This document shows positions 36,088-44,436 of a DNA stretch of 64,000 nucleotides, one piece after another. Origin of the DNA: CAXSEF01 sp964236695 (lineage in GTDB: Bacteria > Pseudomonadota > Alphaproteobacteria > Acetobacterales > Acetobacteraceae); assembly GCA_964236695.1 (NCBI GenBank), contig CAXSFU010000001.1, positions 1 to 64,000 of the forward strand. The letters run 5' to 3'. Every line of letters starts with the position of its first letter. Position 1 is the stretch's first letter. The notes beneath the pieces were generated by a model. That model was not told where the DNA came from. It ran no database searches and saw only the letters and a list, made by a program, of their open reading frames with translations. Position numbers and translations under genes: made by a program.

Positions 36088-36690
36088 TCAGCCAGCGTCC
36101 CCCGGGTCGGTGAACGCCTCGCCGGCCAGGGGGCGCGGGGCGGGGCGGGTTCGCGGCTCCGTCTGCCGGCGGGTGAACTCGGGCGCGATCTCCGCGAGGT
36201 CGAGGAACGCGTCCGCCTGGCGGCGCAGCTCGTCGGCGGCCATCGGCGGCGTGGTGCGCACGGAGGAGATCACGGTGACGCGCACGCCCTGGCGCTGCAC
36301 CGCCTCCACCAGGCGGCGGAAGTCGGAGTCGCCGCTGAACAGCACCGCGTGGTCGATGCGCGGCGCCAGCTCCAGCATGTCGACGGCCAGCTCGACGTCC
36401 ATGTTGCCCTTGACGCGGCGGCGGCCCAGCGCGTCGGTGAACTCGCGCGCGGTCTTGGTCACCAGCGTGTAGCCGTTGTAGGCCAGCCAGTCGGTCAGCG
36501 GCTTGAGCGGCGAGTACTCCTCGGTGTCGAGCAGCGCCGAGTAGTAGTAGGCCCTGACCACGTTGGTCTGCCGGCGGAAGTAGGCCAGCAGGTTGCGGTA
36601 GTCGACGTCGAACCCGAGGTTGCGTGACGCGGAGTAGAGGTTGGCGCCATCGATGAACAGGCAGGTGCGGTCCTGCGGCAGGAAGGCCAT
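36088..36690 (-). CDS. NYN domain protein, LabA/DUF88 type (putative RNase)
   Basis: The 200-residue product starts directly with a NYN (PIN-like) domain: RTCLFIDGANLYSASRNLGFDVDYRNLLAYF (metal Asp), GNMDVELAVDMLE, VLFSGDSDFRRLVEAVQRQGVRVTVIS. The conserved Asp residues of the PIN fold are present, so nuclease activity is plausible. LabA-like proteins are widespread, but their RNA targets are mostly unknown. ATG at 36690 was chosen over an upstream frame (to 36870) that reads through a GC-rich repeat. It is the first gene of the NYN-UDG-EcsC run. Confidence 0.88.
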   Translation of the reverse strand: MAFLPQDRTCLFIDGANLYSASRNLGFDVDYRNLLAYFRRQTNVVRAYYYSALLDTEEYSPLKPLTDWLAYNGYTLVTKTAREFTDALGRRRVKGNMDVELAVDMLELAPRIDHAVLFSGDSDFRRLVEAVQRQGVRVTVISSVRTTPPMAADELRRQADAFLDLAEIAPEFTRRQTEPRTRPAPRPLAGEAFTDPGDAG

Positions 36691-36812
36691 GGCATGATCC
36701 TCTTGAAACCTCGGCGCAGCCGGCCTGGGCCGCGCCACTTCCACCATAGGAGCACGCGTCAGGTGGATAAAGTCTTGCCGCCCGGCGGCAATGTCTCGGT
36801 TTGGAGTCCGGA

Positions 36813-36994
36813 AAGGAAGGCCAGGGGCTCTGCCCCTGGACCCCGCCAAAGGCAAGCCTTTGGAATCCACTTCTTAAGCAAGGCCGGCTCCAGGGGGGGC
36901 TCCCTCCGGTGGCCTTTCCAACGATCCAAGGGGATCGTCGGAACCTTTGGCCACCTACGCCTGGTGGGGCCAGGGCAGAGCCCTGGCCTTCTTG
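36813..36994. repeat. GC-rich palindromic repeat, long composite copy
   Basis: Lies in the 353-base gap between the divergent NYN and folK genes. It has CCAGGGGCTCTGCCCCTGG, CAAAGGCAAGCCTTTG, a module with AACGATCCAAGGGGATCGT, and CCAGGGCAGAGCCCTGG. This is unusual placement, since both neighbours point away from it. The rest of the gap shows nothing recognisable. Confidence 0.8.
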
Positions 36995-37043
36995 AACCGA
37001 GACACTGCCCGCCCGGCCAGGCCCGGCACGCGCGGGCCGCCCG

Positions 37044-37562
37044 GTGATCCTCGTCGCGGTGGGCGCCAACCTCCCGGCCGGCTCCGGCACCACCCCGCTC
37101 GCCACCTGCCGCCAGGCCGTCGAGGCGCTGCGCGCCATCCCCGGGCTGCGGGTCGAGGCGGTGTCCTCCTGGTACGAGACCGACCCGGTGCCGCCGTCCG
37201 GGCAGCCGCCTTACGTCAACGGCGTGGTGCGGCTGGAGGGACAGATCGACCCCGCCGCCCTGCTCGCCGCCCTGCACGCCATCGAGGACGGGCATGGCCG
37301 CACCCGCGCCGAGCGCAACGCCGCGCGCACCCTCGACCTCGACGTCGTCGCCATGGACGGGCCGGACGGAGGCCTCGTGCGTGCCGCGCCGGACCCTGTG
37401 GTGCCGCACCCGCGCGCCCACCTGCGCGGCTTCGTGCTGGAGCCGCTGCGCGACGTGGCGCCGGGGTGGCAGCATCCCGTGCTGCACCGGAGCGTGGAAC
37501 AGCTGATCGCGGAGCTGCCGCCGCAGGGGGTGCGCAGACTCGGGGCAGACAAGCAGGGTTGA
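37044..37562 (+). CDS. folK: 2-amino-4-hydroxy-6-hydroxymethyldihydropteridine pyrophosphokinase
   Basis: HPPK transfers pyrophosphate from ATP to the pterin in folate synthesis. The 172-residue product has VAVGANLP at the start, SSWYETDPVPPSGQPPYVNGVVRLEG, the signature GRTRAERNAARTLDLDVVAM, and VPHPRAHLRGFVLEPL. The start is a GTG at 37044. The final residues (KQG and stop) are contributed by the beginning of a GC-rich repeat. No other folate gene is adjacent. Confidence 0.93.
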   Translation: MILVAVGANLPAGSGTTPLATCRQAVEALRAIPGLRVEAVSSWYETDPVPPSGQPPYVNGVVRLEGQIDPAALLAALHAIEDGHGRTRAERNAARTLDLDVVAMDGPDGGLVRAAPDPVVPHPRAHLRGFVLEPLRDVAPGWQHPVLHRSVEQLIAELPPQGVRRLGADKQG

Positions 37563-37680
37563 GGCTCCCCCTCAAACTCCACCAAAGGCGAGCCTCTGGA
37601 ATCCGTTACTTCAATGTGGGGTTTCCAAAGGGCTTGGCCCTTTGGCGGGTCCAGGGCAGAGCCCGGCCTTGCTTCCCTCC
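37551..37680. repeat. GC-rich palindromic repeat, composite copy overlapping the folK end
   Basis: It has AAGCAGGGTTGAGGCTCCCCCTCAAACTCC, ACCAAAGGCGAGCCTCTGG, CCAAAGGGCTTGGCCCTTTGG and CCAGGGCAGAGCCCGG. The first stem (TTGAGGC/CTCAA) is the same variant seen at 34360. The folK stop codon lies inside it. Confidence 0.75.
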
Positions 37681-37749
37681 CTTGCGCCGTCGTTCCCCAG
37701 TCTCTACATCCCGGAACTTGAGTCATCACAGCTGCAAGGGGTCCACCGC

Positions 37750-38151
37750 ATGGCGCGCGTGACCGTCGAGGACTGCGTCCAGAGAATTCCCAACCGCTTC
37801 GAGCTGGTGCTGATCGCGGCGCAGCGTGCCCGCAACATCAGCCGCGGCGAGGAGCTGACGGTCGAGCGCGACGATGACAAGAATCCCGTCGTGGCATTGC
37901 GCGAGATCGCCGACGAGACCGTCGACATCGGCAAGCTGCACGGCGACCTGGTCAAGTCGCTGTCGCGCGCCCCTGAGCCGGAGCCCGCCGACGAGGAGGT
38001 GCTCGACCTGATCCCGACCGACCAGAACATCTTCGGCCTGCAGGACGTCGCTGCCGACGAGGAGGCGCAGACACTGCCGGTCGAGGAGCTGTCGCCCGAG
38101 GACATGGAGGCCGCGATCGAGGCCGAGCTTGGCGGCCGTTCGCGCCGCTGA
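37750..38151 (+). CDS. rpoZ: RNA polymerase omega subunit
   Basis: Omega helps assemble RNA polymerase and forms part of the ppGpp site. The 133-residue product begins MARVTVEDCVQRIPNRFELVLIAAQRARNISRG, the conserved omega core, followed by NPVVALREIADETV. The acidic C-terminal extension (EELSPEDMEAAIEAELGG) is typical of alphaproteobacteria. The RelA/SpoT gene starts nine bases after its stop, a conserved pairing that makes sense because omega mediates the ppGpp response. Confidence 0.96.
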   Translation: MARVTVEDCVQRIPNRFELVLIAAQRARNISRGEELTVERDDDKNPVVALREIADETVDIGKLHGDLVKSLSRAPEPEPADEEVLDLIPTDQNIFGLQDVAADEEAQTLPVEELSPEDMEAAIEAELGGRSRR

Positions 38152-38160
38152 GCCCGCCCC

Positions 38161-40476
38161 GTGCCTGACGCCCGCCTGTCGCGAGGACAGGCGGGACCCG
38201 CCCGCACACGCGCGATGCTGACGCACTGCCCGAACCGCCCTGGTCCTGCGCGCGCGCCCGATGGCGTGGGCCCCGCGCCGGACGCCGGCGCCGAGCTGTC
38301 GCGCCGCGTCCTGCTCTACGACCCGCGCGCCGATGCCGAGGCGATCCGCGCCGCCTACGACGTCGCCGCCGCCGCGCATTCGGCGCAGAAGCGCGACAAC
38401 GGCGATCCCTACATCACCCATCCGCTCGCGGTGGCCGACATCCTGGCCGGCTACCGCCTCGACCAGGGCTCGATCGTCACTGCCCTGCTGCACGACACGA
38501 TCGAGGACACCCCGGTCAAGCTGACCGAGATCACGCGACGCTTCGGCTCCACGGTTGCGGGTCTGGTCGACGGCGTGACCAAGCTGACGCGTCTGGAGCT
38601 GCAGAGCGACCGCACCAAGCAGGCGGAGAACTTCCGCAAGCTGGTGCTGGCGATGAGCCGTGACATCCGGGTGCTGATCGTCAAGCTCGCCGACCGGCTG
38701 CACAACATGCGCACGCTGGGCCTGATCGAGAGCGACTCGCGGCGGCTGCGCATCGCGCGCGAGACCATGGACATCTACGCGCCGCTGGCCGAGCGCATCG
38801 GCATGGACGCGGTGAAGACCGAGCTGCAGTCGCGCGCCTTCGCCGAGCTGGAGCCGGAGGCGAACGGCACGATCCAGGCCAGGCTGAACTACCTGCGCGG
38901 CCTGGGTGCGGACGTGATCGACGAGGTGCGCTCAGAACTGACCCGGGTGTGCCGGGAGCAGGGCATCACCGTGGTCGAGGTCAGCGGGCGCGAGAAGTCG
39001 CCTTACTCGATCTGGGAGAAGATGCAGCGGCGCAACGTCGCCTTCGAGCAGCTGAGCGACATCATGGCGTTCCGCCTCGTCGTCGACAGCCGCGAGGACT
39101 GCTACGCTGCGCTGGGCGCGGTGCATGCCGCCTATCCGGTGATCGCCGGGCGATTCAAGGACTACATCTCGACGCCGAAGTCGAACGGCTACCAGAGCCT
39201 GCACACCGGCGTCACGCTGCGCGAGCCGCGCAACCAGAAGATCGAGGTGCAGATCCGCACCCGCGGGATGCACGACATCGCCGACAACGGCGTCGCCGCC
39301 CACGTCACCTACAAGCAGGGCGAGGACGCGGGGCCCGTGCCGCGCTTCCGCTGGGTGCAGGACCTGCTGGAGATCCTCGACAACTCCGTGGGACCCGGGG
39401 ACTTTCTCGAGAACACCAAGCTGGAGCTGTACCAGGACCAAGTGTTCTGCTTCACGCCGAAGGGGCAGCTGATCCAGCTGCCGCGCGGCGCCACGCCGGT
39501 CGACTTCGCCTACGCGGTGCACAGCCAGGTCGGCGACACCTGCGTCGGCGCCAAGATCAACGGCCGCCTGCTGCCGCTGCGCCACGAGCTGCAGAACGGC
39601 GACCAGGTCGAGATCATGACCGCGCGCGGCGGCACGCCGTCCCAGGCCTGGGAGCGGTTCGCGGTCACCGGCAAGGCGCGCGCGCGCATCCGCCGCCACG
39701 TCGCCCAGCAGCAGCGCCAGTCCCATCTCGACGCGGGCCGCGCGACGCTCACCCGCGCCTTCCGCCAGGAGGGCCTCGACGGCTCGGAGAAGGTGCTCGA
39801 GGCGGTCGCGAAGACCCTGAAGGCCACTTCGCTCGACGACCTCTACGTCCTGGTCGGCAACGCCGGCCTGTCGGCCCGCGAGGTCGTGCAGGCCGCCTAC
39901 CCCGAGATGCGCGAGGCGGCCCGCGCGCCGCGCAACATCCCCGCCCTGCTCGCCCGCTCCGCCGCCAGGCCGATGCCGCGCGACAGCGCCATGCCGGTCA
40001 CCGGCCTGGTCGCGGGCATGAACCTCAGCTACGCCGGCTGCTGCCACCCGCTGCCGGGCGACCGCATCGTCGGCATCGTCGCCACCGGCAAGGGCGTCAC
40101 CCTGCACCGCCGCGACTGCCAGACGCTGGACAGCTTCGCCGCCACCCCGGAGCGCTTCATCGACGTCGAGTGGGACCTGGACCACCTCGCCGAGGGCGAG
40201 GGCGTGCGCAGCGCCCGCCGGCCGGGCGGCGCCCACGTGTTCCTCGGCCGCATCGGCGTGATCTGCTCCAGCCAGGACGGCGCGCTCGCCACCCTCGTCA
40301 ACGCGGTGGCCAAGCACGAGGGCAGCGTGTCCAACCTCAAGATCACCAATCGCCAGCAGGACTTCATGGAGGTGCTCGTCGATGTCGAGGTTCGCGACGT
40401 GCGCCACCTGTCCGTCGTGATCGCCGGGCTGCGGGTGGCGTCCGGGGTCACCCAGGTCGAGCGGGCGAGGGCGTGA
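38161..40476 (+). CDS. rsh: Bifunctional (p)ppGpp synthetase/hydrolase
   Basis: The single RelA/SpoT-type enzyme makes and degrades the alarmone (p)ppGpp. Its 771 residues cover four domains. The HD hydrolase has HDTIEDT near residue 115 and LADRLHNMRTL. The synthetase has GREKSPYSIWEKMQRR, DIMAFRLVVDS and YISTPKSNGYQSLHT. A TGS domain carries VFCFTPKGQLIQLPRGATPVDFAYAVHS, and a C-terminal ACT domain ends VSNLKITNRQQDFMEVLVDVEV. Both catalytic sites look intact. Start GTG 38161 is uncertain; ATG 38215 would remove a low-complexity stretch and fits the family better. It lies directly after rpoZ. Confidence 0.95.
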   Translation: MPDARLSRGQAGPARTRAMLTHCPNRPGPARAPDGVGPAPDAGAELSRRVLLYDPRADAEAIRAAYDVAAAAHSAQKRDNGDPYITHPLAVADILAGYRLDQGSIVTALLHDTIEDTPVKLTEITRRFGSTVAGLVDGVTKLTRLELQSDRTKQAENFRKLVLAMSRDIRVLIVKLADRLHNMRTLGLIESDSRRLRIARETMDIYAPLAERIGMDAVKTELQSRAFAELEPEANGTIQARLNYLRGLGADVIDEVRSELTRVCREQGITVVEVSGREKSPYSIWEKMQRRNVAFEQLSDIMAFRLVVDSREDCYAALGAVHAAYPVIAGRFKDYISTPKSNGYQSLHTGVTLREPRNQKIEVQIRTRGMHDIADNGVAAHVTYKQGEDAGPVPRFRWVQDLLEILDNSVGPGDFLENTKLELYQDQVFCFTPKGQLIQLPRGATPVDFAYAVHSQVGDTCVGAKINGRLLPLRHELQNGDQVEIMTARGGTPSQAWERFAVTGKARARIRRHVAQQQRQSHLDAGRATLTRAFRQEGLDGSEKVLEAVAKTLKATSLDDLYVLVGNAGLSAREVVQAAYPEMREAARAPRNIPALLARSAARPMPRDSAMPVTGLVAGMNLSYAGCCHPLPGDRIVGIVATGKGVTLHRRDCQTLDSFAATPERFIDVEWDLDHLAEGEGVRSARRPGGAHVFLGRIGVICSSQDGALATLVNAVAKHEGSVSNLKITNRQQDFMEVLVDVEVRDVRHLSVVIAGLRVASGVTQVERARA

Positions 40477-40478
40477 GG

Positions 40479-40612
40479 GAAGGGGAGGCTGGGGCTCTGC
40501 CCTGGACCCGCCAGGGCGAGCCGCCCCGGACCGGCTTTCTTGAGGAAGGGTTTCCAGGGGCCCTGCCTTTGGCGGAGTCCGGAAGCGGAGCCTTTGGCCA
40601 TGCCTGCTTCGG
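40479..40612. repeat. GC-rich palindromic repeat, diverged copy
   Basis: Between the RelA/SpoT gene and acpS: GGCTGGGGCTCTGCCCTGG, CCAGGGCGAGCCGCCCCGG, a partial CAGGGGCCCTGCCTTTGG, ending near TGCCTGCTTCGG. Several mismatches compared with the clean copies. Confidence 0.7.
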
Positions 40613-40621
40613 CCGGCGCCC

Positions 40622-41044
40622 ATGATCCTCGGCATCGGCTCCGACCTGTGCGACATCCGTCGCGTGGAGCGGGTGCTGTCGCGCTTCCGCGACCGCTTCC
40701 TCGAGCGGGTGTTCACCCCCGCCGAGCGGGCAAAGACCCTGCGCCGGACGCCGGCGCTGCACGCCGCCACGCTGGCCAAGCGCTTCGCCGCCAAGGAGGC
40801 CTGCGCCAAGGCGCTGGGCACCGGCTTCGCCCAAGGCGTGTTCCACTCGGACCTCGGCGTGGAGAACCTGCCCACCGGCCAGCCGGTCATGGTGCTGACC
40901 GGCGGTGCGCTCGACCGGCTGCGCGCGATCACGCCCGAGGGGCTGGTGGCCCGCGTCCTGCTGACGATGACCGACGAGCCGCCGTACGCCTTCGCCCAGG
41001 TCACCATCGAGGCCCTGCCCGGCGCCGATTCCAGCGCACGGTGA
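40622..41044 (+). CDS. acpS: Holo-[acyl-carrier-protein] synthase
   Basis: AcpS attaches 4'-phosphopantetheine to acyl carrier protein. The 140-residue product has MILGIGSDLCDIRRVERVL (metal Asp of G-x-D-L), RVFTPAERAK, KRFAAKEACAKALGTGF (catalytic Glu and Lys), and the C-terminal LTMTDEPPYAFAQVTIE. Position upstream of lepB and rnc is the usual alphaproteobacterial order (acpS-lepB-rnc-era), with a small extra gene in between here. Confidence 0.95.
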   Translation: MILGIGSDLCDIRRVERVLSRFRDRFLERVFTPAERAKTLRRTPALHAATLAKRFAAKEACAKALGTGFAQGVFHSDLGVENLPTGQPVMVLTGGALDRLRAITPEGLVARVLLTMTDEPPYAFAQVTIEALPGADSSAR

Positions 41045-41138
41045 CGCTGCGCAGGCACCGCTGCTGCCGGCTCCAAATCGTTTCGATTTCGGCCGGGATG
41101 GCGCTATGCTCGGCCGGGCACAGCAGGAGGGACGCGTC

Positions 41139-41321
41139 ATGTGGGTCGTCGGAACGCTTCGCGGGCACGAGTTCGAGCGCGTCGAGCACTCCCCGTTCTT
41201 CATCGACGCCCGTCAGGCCGAAGCCTGGGGGCGGCGCCATCTGGAGGAGAACCCGGGCATCACGACCAGCGCGGGAGCCTTCCTGTCCTGGCGCCGCCAG
41301 GACAGCCACGACCCGGCCTGA
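41139..41321 (+). CDS. Small hypothetical protein, 60 residues
   Basis: A good GGAGG lies eight bases before the ATG. The product reads MWVVGTLRGHEFERVEHSPF and contains an aromatic, His-rich first half (EHSPFFIDARQAEAWGRRHLEENP). No family was recognised and there is no signal or membrane segment. The 228 bases between it and lepB hold no recognisable feature. Confidence 0.45.
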   Translation: MWVVGTLRGHEFERVEHSPFFIDARQAEAWGRRHLEENPGITTSAGAFLSWRRQDSHDPA

Positions 41322-41549
41322 ACCCCGGCGCCGGGAAGCGGGCAGGGACGGGACCGCCTCGAACCTTTCCGGGATCCGAGCTCCTGGCGGGTCGGGGCGG
41401 GGTCCGGTCCCGCCGACCGGCCCGCGATCCTTGACTCCCGCAACCCTGCCCGGCTTCATCCGCCCGACCGTGCCGGCCGCCTCCGGCCCGGCCGCACCGA
41501 TGGGCCTTCGCATGATCTTCCCCAGCCGTGCCACCGCGAAGCCAGCTCC

Positions 41550-42314
41550 ATGGCGGTGAGCAAGAACGCCGCCCGCCCCGCCGCCGGCGGCCTCCTCGAC
41601 AACGCCAAGACCATCCTCTACGCCGTGCTGATCGCCGTCGGCATCCGCACCGTCGCCTTCGAGCCGTTCAACATACCCAGCGGCTCGATGATCCCGACCC
41701 TGCTGATCGGCGACTACCTGTTCGTCGCCAAATACGAGTACGGCTACAGCCATTTCTCGCTGCCGTTCTCGCCGCCGGTGTTCTCCGGGCGCATCTTCGG
41801 CTCGCTGCCGGCGCGCGGCGACGTCGTTGTCTTCAAGTATCCCGGCGATACCTCAGAGGACTACATCAAGCGCGTCATCGGCCTGCCCGGCGACCACATC
41901 CAGATGCGCGCCGGCCAGCTCTACATCAACAACGTGCTGGTGCCACGCACCTCCATCGGCGACTACGTGACCCGCGAGGGCGGCGTCTCCGTGCAGCGCC
42001 ACGAATACCTGGAGACCCTGCCGAACGGCGTGCGCCATTCGATCCTCAAGGAAACCGAGAATGGCCCATACGACAACACGCCCGACTTCCTGATCACGCC
42101 GGACCACGTGTTCTGCATGGGCGACAACCGCGACAACTCGTCCGACAGCCGCGTGCCCCTGGTGCAGGGCGGCGTCGGCTACGTTCCGGTCGAGAACCTG
42201 GTCGGCAAGGCGGAGTTCATCTTCTTCTCCGTCGATGGCCGCGATCCCTGGTGGCAGGTCTGGGAGTGGCCGCTGGAGATACGCTGGTCGCGCCTGTTCA
42301 AGGGCATCGGGTGA
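41550..42314 (+). CDS. lepB: Signal peptidase I
   Basis: The membrane peptidase that removes Sec signal peptides. The 254-residue product has one N-terminal transmembrane helix (TILYAVLIAVGIRTVAF, about 21-37). The Ser/Lys dyad lies in IPSGSMIPTLLIGDY (Ser49) and DYIKRVIGLPGD (Lys107), and GDNRDNSSDSR is box E. The C-terminal catalytic domain faces the periplasm. Its stop overlaps the rnc GTG start (GTGA), giving translational coupling. Confidence 0.96.
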   Translation: MAVSKNAARPAAGGLLDNAKTILYAVLIAVGIRTVAFEPFNIPSGSMIPTLLIGDYLFVAKYEYGYSHFSLPFSPPVFSGRIFGSLPARGDVVVFKYPGDTSEDYIKRVIGLPGDHIQMRAGQLYINNVLVPRTSIGDYVTREGGVSVQRHEYLETLPNGVRHSILKETENGPYDNTPDFLITPDHVFCMGDNRDNSSDSRVPLVQGGVGYVPVENLVGKAEFIFFSVDGRDPWWQVWEWPLEIRWSRLFKGIG

Positions 42315-43054
42315 GCGGCGCGGACCGGCCCGACCAGCCTTCCGTGGGGGCGGATCCCGCCTGGCCCGACGCGGCCGACACCATGCTCGGCCACGGCTTC
42401 CGTCGCCCGGAACTGCTGCGCCAGGCGCTGACCCATCGCTCCGCCGCCCACGGCACCGCGTCCGGCCGCATGCGTCCCGGCCAGAAGGGCCAGGGCTCCA
42501 ACGAGCGGCTCGAATTCATCGGCGACCGCGTGCTCGGCCTGCTGGTCGCGGAGTGGCTCGCCGAGCGCTTCCCGGACGAGCAGGAGGGCAGTCTCGGCCC
42601 CCGCCACGCCCAGCTGGTGTCGCGCCCCGTGCTCGCCGGGATCGCCGAGGCCGCCGGGCTGTCGCGCGCCCTGTCCGTCGCGCCGAACGAGGACCGCGCC
42701 GGCGTCAAGCGGCTCGCCACCGTGCTGGCCGACACCCTGGAGGCGGTCATCGGCGCGGTGTTCCTCGACGCCGGCCTTGATGCCGCCCGCATCCTGGTCC
42801 GCCGCTGCTGGGCCGACGCGATGGCCGCCCAGCTCGTGCCGCCCAAGGACCCCAAGACCGCGCTGCAGGAATACCTGCTCGGCCGGGGCCGCGCCCTGCC
42901 GGTCTACGAGGTCGCCTCGCAGGCAGGTCCGTCGCACAATCCCAGCTTCGTCATCACGGTCACCGCCGGCGGCCAGACCGGCACCGGCACTGCCGGCTCC
43001 AAGCGGATCGCAGAGCGTGACGCGGCGCTGGACCTTCTGGCCAGGCTCGCGTGA
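42311..43054 (+). CDS. rnc: Ribonuclease III
   Basis: RNase III cuts double-stranded RNA in rRNA processing and mRNA turnover. The 247-residue product has the signature NERLEFIGDRVLGLLVAEWL (catalytic acids), a second acid in LADTLEAVIGAVFLDAG, and a C-terminal double-stranded RNA-binding domain (DPKTALQEYLLGRGRALPVYEV to GSKRIAERDAALDLLARL). The GTG start overlaps the lepB stop. The 12-residue insert GTASGRMRPGQKGQGS before the signature is longer than usual. It is followed by two repeat copies before era. Confidence 0.95.
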   Translation: MSGADRPDQPSVGADPAWPDAADTMLGHGFRRPELLRQALTHRSAAHGTASGRMRPGQKGQGSNERLEFIGDRVLGLLVAEWLAERFPDEQEGSLGPRHAQLVSRPVLAGIAEAAGLSRALSVAPNEDRAGVKRLATVLADTLEAVIGAVFLDAGLDAARILVRRCWADAMAAQLVPPKDPKTALQEYLLGRGRALPVYEVASQAGPSHNPSFVITVTAGGQTGTGTAGSKRIAERDAALDLLARLA

Positions 43055-43065
43055 GCGAAGCAGCA

Positions 43066-43122
43066 GGCAAGGCCAGGGGCTCTGCCCCTGGACCCCGTCA
43101 AAGGCAAGCCTTTGGAAACCTC
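43066..43122. repeat. GC-rich palindromic repeat, first of a pair
   Basis: After rnc: AGGCAAGGCCAGGGGC, TCTGCCCCTGG, then CAAAGGCAAGCCTTTG. It is oriented as in copies that follow a plus-strand gene. Confidence 0.8.
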
Positions 43123-43220
43123 GACGAGAAAGCAGCAGGATCAAGAGGGCAGGGGTCATTCTTTTCCGGTGGTCGCAGCGGCACGAGGCCGGGCGTCATG
43201 CCTCCTGCGCTTAACGGATG

Positions 43221-43276
43221 CAGGTCCAGGGGCGCTGCCCCTGGCGGGTCCAGGGCAGAGCCCTGGCCTTCCCTTT
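43221..43276. repeat. GC-rich palindromic repeat, second of a pair
   Basis: Before era, opposite orientation: CCAGGGGCGCTGCCCCTGG, CCAGGGCAGAGCCCTGG, CCTTCCCTTTC. The pair around 43123-43220 encloses a unique sequence of about 100 bases. Confidence 0.8.
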
Positions 43277-43301
43277 CTCGCGCAGCCCCCCAGGACCTCC
43301 G

Positions 43302-44222
43302 ATGACCACACGCTGCGGCTTCGCCGCCATCGTTGGCGCTCCCAACGCCGGCAAGTCCACCCTGCTCAACCGCCTGGTCGGCGCCAAGCTCTCCATCGTC
43401 AGCCCGAAGGCGCAGACCACGCGCTTCCGGGTCCTTGGTGTGATGATGCGCGACGTGCGCGATGCCGGCGGCGGCGACACCCGCGCGCAGATCCTGCTCG
43501 TCGACACGCCGGGCATCTTCAAGCCGAAGCGCAAGCTCGACCGGGCGATGGTCAAGGCCGCCTGGACCGGCGCGGAGGACGCCGACCTGACGCTGCTGCT
43601 GGTGGATGCCAAGTACGGCAACACCGAGGCGGTGCGCGGCATCGTCGGCGGCCTGAGGGAGGCCGGACGCCGCGCCTGGCTGGTGCTGAACAAGACCGAC
43701 CTGGTCGAGCCCGCCGCCCTGCTGCCGCTGATCGATTCCCTTTCGCAGCTCGCAAGCTTCGAGGAGATCTTCATGGTCAGCGCCAACACCGGCGACGGCC
43801 TGGACCGGCTGATGGACACGCTGGCCCTTGCCCTGCCGGAAGGTCCCTATCTCTATCCGGAGGACGACCTCACCGACCTGCCGGACCGCCTGCTGGCCGC
43901 CGAGGTGGTACGCGAGCAGATCTTCCTGCAGACCCATGAGGAGGTGCCGTATGGCGCCACCGTGGAGACGGAAAGCTTCAAGGAGAAGCCGGACGGCTCG
44001 GTGCGCATCGAGGCCACGATCTACGTCGGCCGCGCCAGCCACAAGGGCATCTTGATCGGCGCCGGCGGCGCACGGATCAAGACGCTCGGCGCGCGGGCGC
44101 GCGAGCACCTGGGCGGGCTGCTGGAGCGGCCGGTGCACCTGTTCCTCAACGTCAAGGAGCGTGCCGGGTGGGACGAGGAACGCGCGCGGCTGCGCGCGAT
44201 CGGGCTCGACGACCCGGGTTGA
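43302..44222 (+). CDS. era: GTPase Era
   Basis: Era binds 16S rRNA during 30S assembly. The 306-residue product has the GTPase motifs GAPNAGKSTLLN (G1), the switch SPKAQTTR, DTPG (G3) and NKTD (G4), and SAN (G5). A KH domain with GILIGAGGARIKTLGARAREHL follows near residue 240. An insertion in the G-domain (RDVRDAGGGDTRAQI) is slightly long. The ATG follows CAGGACCTCCG. It is part of the conserved lepB-rnc-era-recO order. Confidence 0.97.
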   Translation: MTTRCGFAAIVGAPNAGKSTLLNRLVGAKLSIVSPKAQTTRFRVLGVMMRDVRDAGGGDTRAQILLVDTPGIFKPKRKLDRAMVKAAWTGAEDADLTLLLVDAKYGNTEAVRGIVGGLREAGRRAWLVLNKTDLVEPAALLPLIDSLSQLASFEEIFMVSANTGDGLDRLMDTLALALPEGPYLYPEDDLTDLPDRLLAAEVVREQIFLQTHEEVPYGATVETESFKEKPDGSVRIEATIYVGRASHKGILIGAGGARIKTLGARAREHLGGLLERPVHLFLNVKERAGWDEERARLRAIGLDDPG

Positions 44223-44418
44223 AGCAAGGTCGGGCTCTGCCCGGACCCGCAAGGCGAGCTTTTGGAATTCTTTCGAAACAACAGGTTGCAGCCCGGCTCG
44301 GCGCCGGCTTCTGAAAGTCTGTTCTGGATGCGCGGACCTGCTGCCTTGCTTCACGAGATGGTTTTCAAAGGCCTTGGGCCTTTGGCGTGTCCGGGCAGAG
44401 CCCGGCCTTGCTTCTCTT
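44222..44418. repeat. GC-rich palindromic repeat, long diverged copy
   Basis: Between era and recO: AAGCAAGGTCGGGCTCTGCCCGG, a CAAGGCGAGCTTTTGG module, a less related middle, then CAAAGGCCTTGGGCCTTTGG and CCGGGCAGAGCCCGG. The last stem uses CCGGGC/GCCCGG where other copies use CCAGGGC/GCCCTGG. Confidence 0.75.
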
Positions 44419-44436
44419 TCTGAAGGCCCAGCGACG

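Noticed and set aside
35453..37138. 561-residue minus-strand frame across the UDG and NYN genes
   Set aside because: Reads the repeat at 36813-36994 and shadows of both genes; codon pattern and motifs support the separate frames.
41330..41420. Additional copy of the GC-rich repeat before lepB
   Set aside because: Only a short GAGCTCCTGGCGGG similarity with 45240; the characteristic stems are missing.
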